From the NCBI GenBank assembly GCA_958295775.1, contig CATQHC010000002.1, positions 572,915 to 636,914 on the forward strand: DNA of 64,000 nt, in the 5' to 3' direction. Below are positions 59,620 to 64,000 of the stretch, in pieces. The position numbers and the translations under genes were made by a program. The stretch comes from Chloroflexota bacterium. Lineage in GTDB: Bacteria; Chloroflexota; UBA11872; VXOZ01. The notes under the pieces are model-generated. The model was not told where the DNA came from. It made no database searches and saw nothing but the letters and a program-made list of their open reading frames with translations. How positions within the stretch are numbered: position 1 is the stretch's first letter; each line of letters begins with the position of its first letter.

Positions 59620-59654
59620 ATGACAAGCCGCCCGGGCGACGAGCGGCTTGTCAT
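59620..59654 (-). terminator. rho-independent terminator after the amidase
   Basis: ATGACAAGCCGC pairs exactly with GCGGCTTGTCAT over 12 bases. On the minus strand TTTTAAGGG follows. It lies 84 bases after the amidase stop. Confidence 0.85.
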
Positions 59655-59738
59655 CAGGAAAATGGAGGAAGGATGATACGTATATGCGTGGGACATATAC
59701 GCTTATTCAGGTTTAGAGGGGCTATCTATGCTGGGCAA

Positions 59739-61328
59739 CTAATCGAATAGCAAGCCCCGTTGGCGAAGAATCGTGTCTCCGAGAAGTCCTAGTTGTACCT
59801 CGTATCGTGTGCCGGCGTGTTGCGGGTGGTACTCGAAGCGAGAGCGTTGGAAATATTGCACAATGCGACCGTCTTCAACCACTTCTTGGGTAATGGGATA
59901 GCCAAAGATGTAAATGCCACCATTCTCGCGAAAGTACTTAAGGAAGGCAAAGTGCACGGAGTGGCCTGTCTGTGGAAAGTATTCCTGATGCTCGGTTGGA
60001 GTCAGCGGTTGTACTTGCTCGGCCTCTGGTTCGTCGCTGCGTATCAGATTGCCAAGCAACGTAAGCTGGACCTCATAGGGCGTGCCTGCGTGTTCAGGGT
60101 GATACTCAAAACGCGCCCGCTGGAAGTATTGCACGGTAAGACCGTCTTCAAGCAGTTCTTCGGTGCGCGGGTATCCAAACATGTCGATTCCGCCATTCTC
60201 TAGGAAGAACTTTTGAAAGGCGCCGAAGATGTTGTGCCCCGTCTGTGCGTAATACATCGAATTGGGATCGTCGCTCTGTGGCACAGGGTCGGTTAGGAGC
60301 CGGTCACGAATCCTTATGTTCACCCAAAGATCATCCCCGAGTTGGAGTCCGCCCGGACCCTTCATGGTCCAGACCCCCATGCACTCGCCGCAAACGTTAG
60401 GCGCCTTCAGATCCACGCTCACCGTGCCGACTTCACCGGGCAAGAGGTGGGGAAGGGGTACGCTCTCCGGTCCGCCAAAGCGGTTCCTACCCTTGAAAAC
60501 CAGCCGATAGTCGTCGTTCCACGCCAAGCCACCGGTATTCATGATCTTCCAGGTCTTCGTGAACTCTCTCCCCGCCACTACGGCAGTGCCATCCGGAATC
60601 GTCACGTCTGAAATGAAACGACCGTCAGGGTTAATGAAATACCTGAGGATGCCACTGAAGAGCGAATCTGCGACTCGCTGCTGGTAACTTGGGTCATTGA
60701 GTTTGATTGCTTCCGCATAGTTGGTCAACGTGCCGACCTCTGCGATCACGGCCGGAAGGTTTATCTTGCCCAAGAGATAGTACGGTACGGAGCGAATGCC
60801 GCGGTCATCAGCCTTTGCTACCTCTCGTAGGCTGTCGCGGAGGGTAAGCGCCAGGTTTCTGCTCTGGGCAATCAGTTCAGGCGGGCGCCTGTGGTCATAC
60901 AAGTACCCGCTCTCGGGCCCATAGAACACCACGATACCCGTACGCGAAGCGTCCTCCAACGAATCTGCATGAATGGACACAAACACGTCTCCCTGGGATG
61001 AATTCGCAATCTGGAGGCGAGTCTCCAAATCGGAGCGGCGCCGATTCTCGCTCGTACCTAAGGTCGTATCGTCAACACGCGTAAAGATGGTAGTTGCGCC
61101 AGCCATTTCTAATAGTGTCTTGAGTTTCAGGGATATCTGGAGATTGACGTCTTTTTCCATGAAGCCATTGACCACGGCGCCCGGATCTTCTCCACCATGG
61201 CCGGGATCAATGACGATTGCTTTGCCAGCGAGCGGCCCCCGCGCCTGAACTAGGCCGCTGGGAAGTCCAAATGTGGCAATCGAAAAGACTAAGAGAATCG
61301 AGAGAATCGTGACGCGAGTAGGGTGCAT
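59739..61328 (-). CDS. N-acetylmuramoyl-L-alanine amidase with NBR1-type domain and two GYP repeats
   Basis: The product has 529 residues from the ATG at 61328; the frame opens earlier at 61436. After a signal peptide (about 1-30) the amidase_3 domain (about 35-230) carries IVIDPGHGGEDPGA, later VSIHADS and the second Glu in VIAEVGTLTN, the zinc-site pattern. Next is a beta domain resembling the NBR1 Ig-like fold (TKTWKIMNTGGLAWNDDY). The end is two repeats, each with FGYP..EE/QE, DG..VQYFQR.RFEYHP and GT.YEVQL.LLG. It cleaves the wall peptide from muramic acid, and the repeats may bind the surface. Confidence 0.92.
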   Translation of the reverse strand: MHPTRVTILSILLVFSIATFGLPSGLVQARGPLAGKAIVIDPGHGGEDPGAVVNGFMEKDVNLQISLKLKTLLEMAGATTIFTRVDDTTLGTSENRRRSDLETRLQIANSSQGDVFVSIHADSLEDASRTGIVVFYGPESGYLYDHRRPPELIAQSRNLALTLRDSLREVAKADDRGIRSVPYYLLGKINLPAVIAEVGTLTNYAEAIKLNDPSYQQRVADSLFSGILRYFINPDGRFISDVTIPDGTAVVAGREFTKTWKIMNTGGLAWNDDYRLVFKGRNRFGGPESVPLPHLLPGEVGTVSVDLKAPNVCGECMGVWTMKGPGGLQLGDDLWVNIRIRDRLLTDPVPQSDDPNSMYYAQTGHNIFGAFQKFFLENGGIDMFGYPRTEELLEDGLTVQYFQRARFEYHPEHAGTPYEVQLTLLGNLIRSDEPEAEQVQPLTPTEHQEYFPQTGHSVHFAFLKYFRENGGIYIFGYPITQEVVEDGRIVQYFQRSRFEYHPQHAGTRYEVQLGLLGDTILRQRGLLFD

Positions 61329-61407
61329 ACGTCTTTCGACGAATCGGGAATGCGAAGAAAAAATAGGAAAAAGGGAAAGAACAAAGAAACTGTGGGCTTG
61401 CGAATTC

Positions 61408-61436
61408 ACTATACCATGCCGGCTTAGTGTGTGCAA
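61408..61436 (-). promoter_or_regulatory. promoter of the amidase gene
   Basis: TTGCAC (61431-61436) and TATAGT (61408-61413) are 17 bases apart on the minus strand. Transcription would start near 61401, about 73 bases before the ATG at 61328. Confidence 0.55.
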
Positions 61437-61534
61437 GCGATTCTGTAAGAAATCACCGATTTCAGGGGAAAGAGCGCCAATCGACTCGATGAGGGGCTCC
61501 CAGAGCCCTTCTGCCGTGCCTCTGTCTCTTGCCC

Positions 61535-63151
61535 TTAATTCGGCACTTCCAGTGTACGCGCGCGGCTTGAGAGCGCCACGGTATCGACTTGCTGATAGTT
61601 TGACGTGTCGATCACGTGAATTACGGGGATGCTCTCTTCTGCAATATAGAGGTATTTGCCGTCGCTGGAGAGCGCCATTGCGCGAGGTCGCTGCCCTACG
61701 GGAAAAGTGTCTTTTACTTCAAGGCTTTCCGGGTCTAGCACCTGACAGTAACCCAGTACCCCGTTGACCACAAATAGCTGCTTCTCATTGGGATGCATTG
61801 TGAGCGCAACAGAACCGGCGCTTGTCGCCGCAGCTCGCTCAACCGTGCCTTCGCGAATGTCGACAATTGCCAGAATTCCAGAGTCTATCAGAGTCGTGAA
61901 GAGGCGTTGGCCATCCGGCGCCAGGGTACTTCGCCCCGGATTCTCCTCTACTTCGATCGTGCGCACCACAGCCAGTGGGTTTGTGCTCAGGACGGTGATC
62001 GTTTTGCTCTGATGTCCGACATGAATAAGGCGCGAGCCATCCGGCGTAAGTATGAGTTGCCCGTAGGTTGGAATGCCTGTCACACTCTTCGTGACCCGCA
62101 GGGTCTCCAAGTCTATGGCCACGATGCGATAGACACGCCCATCATTGTCACCCTGAAACCTGAGGAGAGCGTACAACGTCTTTTCATCTAAGGGACGAAG
62201 CGATAGGAAGACGGGCTGCACGTATTCGGTTTCAACGGTCAGTATCTCATCAACCTTACCGGTAACGGCGTCAAAACGGACTAGCGAGCCCCCAAAGCGG
62301 CCACTGTAGAGATAGCGACCATCCACGCTACGAACGAGACTGAACGTAGGCGAAACGTCCTCAAGATGAGCGACAGTTAGATTGCTTGCCGTGTCTATGA
62401 TTGTTAGAGAGTTGTCAATGGTGCCAACAAACAACCGGCCCCCGGAATTCGGCTGCAGTGAGACCGGGACCTCAGTTTCGCGGCGGGTGATGTCCACATT
62501 CACGCGCGCGAGGGCATAGTCAACTTTGCGCACGCTGACCATGTATGAACCGAGAGACACCTCCGGGATCGTCGCCCTGCCATCGTCTTGGGTAAAGGCC
62601 TCAGCAAGCAACTGACCGACGGCGTCGAAGAGGGCGACGTGCGCACCCGAAATCGGCTCGTCGTCTGCCCCACTGGCCGCCACCACGAGCGGCCAGCCCG
62701 TTCGCGTCACCTGCAGGGGGAGCGTGAGTTGAAGCTCGCGCCCTCCAGGAGTCTCCCCGCGCGCTTCAATCAGCAAGTCGTTTTCTCCGAGTAGCGGCAA
62801 GTCTACAGGGAGAACAAACGGAACCCGAAACGTGCCATACTCATCCGCCCATACATGTCCGACAGTGACCGCGGACTCACCGTTGGGATATGTCAATTGC
62901 ATCCGAACAATTGCGCCTTCCGGCCAATGCGCTCCAGTGATGAAGATGGTAGCGCCTAATTCGGCGCGACCCGGCAGCACACTCACCGAGGGTTCGCCGT
63001 CTTCACTCATTTCGAGCACGGGCAGCGCATACTCCGGCACCCCGCGCAGGCGGTCCAACAGCGCACCGGCAAACCCTAAGACCAGGACCAAGCCCACGAC
63101 GGAGAGTAAGCTCACTACCAGAGCTCGTGTACGATTTGCAGATAGCGCCAT
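61535..63151 (-). CDS. membrane-anchored YncE-like beta-propeller protein
   Basis: The product has 538 residues from the ATG at 63151, with AGGAG five bases upstream. One helix near the N-terminus (about 13-33) anchors it. Two beta domains follow (about 50-155, then a carboxypeptidase-regulatory-like piece, PISGAHVALFDAVGQLL, at about 165-225). From about 240 to the end lie repeating propeller blades such as LFVGTIDNSLTIIDTASN, YLYIAEESIPVIHVIDTSN and LILTPDGSRLIHVGH, as in YncE/NHL-type proteins. Such surface propellers bind other molecules; the ligand is not evident. It lies upstream of the amidase, which has its own promoter. Confidence 0.8.
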   Translation of the reverse strand: MALSANRTRALVVSLLSVVGLVLVLGFAGALLDRLRGVPEYALPVLEMSEDGEPSVSVLPGRAELGATIFITGAHWPEGAIVRMQLTYPNGESAVTVGHVWADEYGTFRVPFVLPVDLPLLGENDLLIEARGETPGGRELQLTLPLQVTRTGWPLVVAASGADDEPISGAHVALFDAVGQLLAEAFTQDDGRATIPEVSLGSYMVSVRKVDYALARVNVDITRRETEVPVSLQPNSGGRLFVGTIDNSLTIIDTASNLTVAHLEDVSPTFSLVRSVDGRYLYSGRFGGSLVRFDAVTGKVDEILTVETEYVQPVFLSLRPLDEKTLYALLRFQGDNDGRVYRIVAIDLETLRVTKSVTGIPTYGQLILTPDGSRLIHVGHQSKTITVLSTNPLAVVRTIEVEENPGRSTLAPDGQRLFTTLIDSGILAIVDIREGTVERAAATSAGSVALTMHPNEKQLFVVNGVLGYCQVLDPESLEVKDTFPVGQRPRAMALSSDGKYLYIAEESIPVIHVIDTSNYQQVDTVALSSRARTLEVPN

Positions 63152-63484
63152 CAATGCTCCTAAGTCTGTTTCATGTTATCCTCAATACTACTCCGCACCG
63201 CCGTCCATGGGCAACGTAGCGCTGTTGCGCCAAGGCCGGTTGAAATCGAACAGTTCATTGCACTTCTTTTTGCAAGCAGCAATAAAGAGCAGGTATTTTC
63301 CTTCGCAATACGTGCAGCGCGCTTCTCACGGATGATTTTGTGCTAAGACAATTCAAAAGCGTATAGTCACACTATGCGAATGAATGGCGGAGCGGGGCGA
63401 TGAAAATAGTAGAGGATAAGCGAGGCCCTATTGGAAGCGACTGCCCTGACACGCGCCTGTGACACAGTGAGGACGTGATCGCAT
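63152..63484. other. intergenic stretch without a gene
   Basis: This is the divergent region between the propeller and isomerase genes. TATAGT near 63362 could be a -10 for the plus-strand gene, with a weak TTGTGC 18 bases before it. Nothing else is supported. Confidence 0.45.
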
Positions 63485-64000
63485 ATGAAGTTTATTCTCT
63501 TTTCCAAGCGACTAGAGCATCTGTCCTTTGAGGAGATGGCCGCGACGATCGCCGGTTTGGGTCTTGACGGCATAGAGTTGACGGTGCGCAGTGCAGGTCA
63601 CAACCTGCCGGAAGCGGCAGCCGGCACGGCCGGCCACGTGACTCCGGACAATGTCCGGACCGGTCTACCCCAGGCCGTTGCGGTATGCCGCGCGCATGGG
63701 CTCGAAATCGGCTGGATTGCAACAGACATCACCAGCGCAGATTCCCCCAATGCCCGGGAGGTATTTTCGGTTGCGAGCGCGTGCGGCATTCGCCAACTCA
63801 AGCTCGGTTACTACCACTACCGGGGTTTCGGTCACCTGCGCAAGCAGCTCGACGAGGTGCGGCGCGACTTGGAGAGCGTGCAGCAACTCTGCCTTCAATA
63901 CGGGGTCCAAGCGGGAATACACGTTCATGCCGGGTACTGCTTGTCTGCCGAAGCAATGCTGGTAGATCGTCTCGTGGCCGACTTCGATCCGGCGGCGCTC
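63485..64000 (+). CDS. TIM-barrel sugar-phosphate isomerase/epimerase, 3' end beyond the window
   Basis: The frame opens at the ATG at 63485 and stays open for 172 codons to the edge. The sequence begins MKFILFSKRLEHLSFEEMA, with GLDGIELTVR and GIHVHAGYC, the start of an AP-endonuclease-2-type barrel. GAGGA precedes the ATG at about nine bases. It resembles the protein at 29039 in fold only. The metal-site second half is not visible. Substrate unknown. Confidence 0.85.
   Translation, partial: MKFILFSKRLEHLSFEEMAATIAGLGLDGIELTVRSAGHNLPEAAAGTAGHVTPDNVRTGLPQAVAVCRAHGLEIGWIATDITSADSPNAREVFSVASACGIRQLKLGYYHYRGFGHLRKQLDEVRRDLESVQQLCLQYGVQAGIHVHAGYCLSAEAMLVDRLVADFDPAAL

Overview
The window looks like a chromosomal segment of a free-living or symbiotic bacterium of Chloroflexota type. 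This is an inference from gene content, not a phylogeny. Supporting signs are moderately high G+C, an HspR-type heat-shock operon, a PspA-PspAA pair, many Tat/lipoprotein solute-binding proteins without nearby permeases, TTG and GTG starts, and a secreted 'FGYP...VQYFQR' module of a kind I associate with that phylum. Several genes here (IolB, two TIM-barrel sugar isomerases, M55 and C45 hydrolases, a CNT nucleoside carrier) suggest scavenging of sugars, peptides and nucleosides.

Positions 1-11100 are accessory. They hold a single-chain restriction-modification enzyme (580-4854) carrying in-frame palindromic repeats, and an FRG-TPR protein gene whose 5' end is split by a 1188-bp IS5-family element. 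Next come two truncated Fic N-termini, a VapBC pair, a degenerate tRNA-Leu copy, and a chimeric membrane/response-regulator gene. The region ends at an intact tRNA-Leu(TAG) at 11010-11091, whose 3' end faces the region, as expected for an island anchored on a tRNA gene.

Positions 11200-36200 are mostly metabolic and envelope genes: a lipoamide-dehydrogenase-like flavoenzyme, IolB, a Tat lipoprotein solute-binding protein, a spondin-domain protein, a DegT aminotransferase, a family-39-like glycosyltransferase, TatC, a secreted cytochrome c, a methyltransferase, a CNT transporter, a deacetylase-like protein, an isomerase, a flippase-like protein with an FAD oxidoreductase, CrcB, an alcohol-dehydrogenase-like protein and a C45 acyltransferase. 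Three tRNA genes (Lys, Trp, Leu-CAA) lie between them.

Positions 36700-47750 look like an envelope-stress region. PspA and PspAA (plus strand) are flanked by two solute-binding paralogues, one of them broken. A minus-strand series then runs response regulator, histidine kinase, HtrA protease, two BON-domain membrane proteins and the intact solute-binding protein. An M55 aminopeptidase follows.

Positions 47970-59420 hold aspS and then a compact proteostasis operon transcribed leftward as lon-dnaK-grpE-dnaJ-hspR-clpC. It begins at a strong promoter overlapped by a 21-bp palindrome close to the HspR operator (HAIR). The window ends with a cell-wall amidase, a YncE-like propeller protein and the start of another sugar isomerase. 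I found no CRISPR array, rRNA or convincing riboswitch. The strongest leads are the rearranged defence/toxin region next to tRNA-Leu and the HspR-type operon that carries ClpC together with lon.
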